Shown in pieces: positions 5,843 to 5,896 of a stretch of DNA of 5,896 nucleotides. This DNA is from Sphingobacteriales bacterium (GTDB taxonomy: Bacteria; Bacteroidota; Bacteroidia; Chitinophagales; Chitinophagaceae): assembly GCA_024640385.1 (NCBI GenBank), contig JAHEFC010000267.1, forward strand, positions 1-5,896, in the 5' to 3' direction. The position numbers and the translations under genes were made by a program. How positions within the stretch are numbered: the stretch's first letter is position 1; every line of letters begins with the position of its first letter. The notes under the pieces were generated by a model. The model did no database searches. It was not told the origin of the DNA and was given only the letters and a program-made list of their open reading frames with translations.

Positions 5843-5896
5843 ACCCTGGGGTTCATCACTGCATACCATGCCGGAGTCAGGAGTGAAAGAATCATC
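5843..5896. other. Unassigned window edge, possible gene end
   Basis: The last 54 bases are too short to call. On the minus strand one frame runs in from the window edge and stops with TGA at 5818-5820, ending in codons for PRVKKIREHSL, which could be the C-terminus of a convergent gene overlapping the terminator stem. A plus-strand frame is also open to the edge. Nothing distinguishes them here. Confidence 0.2.

Overview
The window reads as chromosomal DNA from a member of the Bacteroidota, most likely the Chitinophagaceae/Sphingobacteriia side. This is inferred from four things: TAnnTTTG-type -7 promoter boxes, A/T-rich leaders without clear Shine-Dalgarno sequences, a Bacteroidota-style YceI protein, and a DUF5777-type beta-barrel protein. 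No species can be named from the sequence alone.

Left part (1-1760): a small conserved-looking hypothetical gene on the minus strand (16-363) is divergent from serS, the seryl-tRNA synthetase (417-1688). Two outward-facing -7 boxes lie in the 53-base gap between them. The serS stop codon runs straight into a 74-base, almost perfect palindrome (1687-1760) whose arms are built from an 8-base periodic unit. The palindrome separates serS from a convergent minus-strand gene (1776-2180) for a small membrane-anchored OB-fold protein of the tRNA_anti-like type.

Right part (2382-5842): four plus-strand genes, spaced 22, 41 and 26 bases apart, form a probable operon closed by a strong intrinsic terminator (5804-5842). 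In order they encode a 393-residue lipoprotein with two cytochrome c-like modules, a 206-residue lipoprotein with two shorter modules of the same kind, a secreted YceI-family lipocalin-fold protein, and a DUF5777-family predicted outer-membrane beta-barrel protein. All four carry export signals. The shared theme is an envelope redox or lipid/quinone-binding module: lipid-anchored haem proteins, a soluble isoprenoid-type carrier and a barrel in one transcript. The pairing of the families is seen directly; the joint function is inference.

The most interesting points are the unusual haem-type motifs (three CX4CH and one CXCH, with no classical CXXCH), the composition of the four-gene operon, and the long palindrome after serS. 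Nothing in the window points to phage, transposase, CRISPR or RNA genes.
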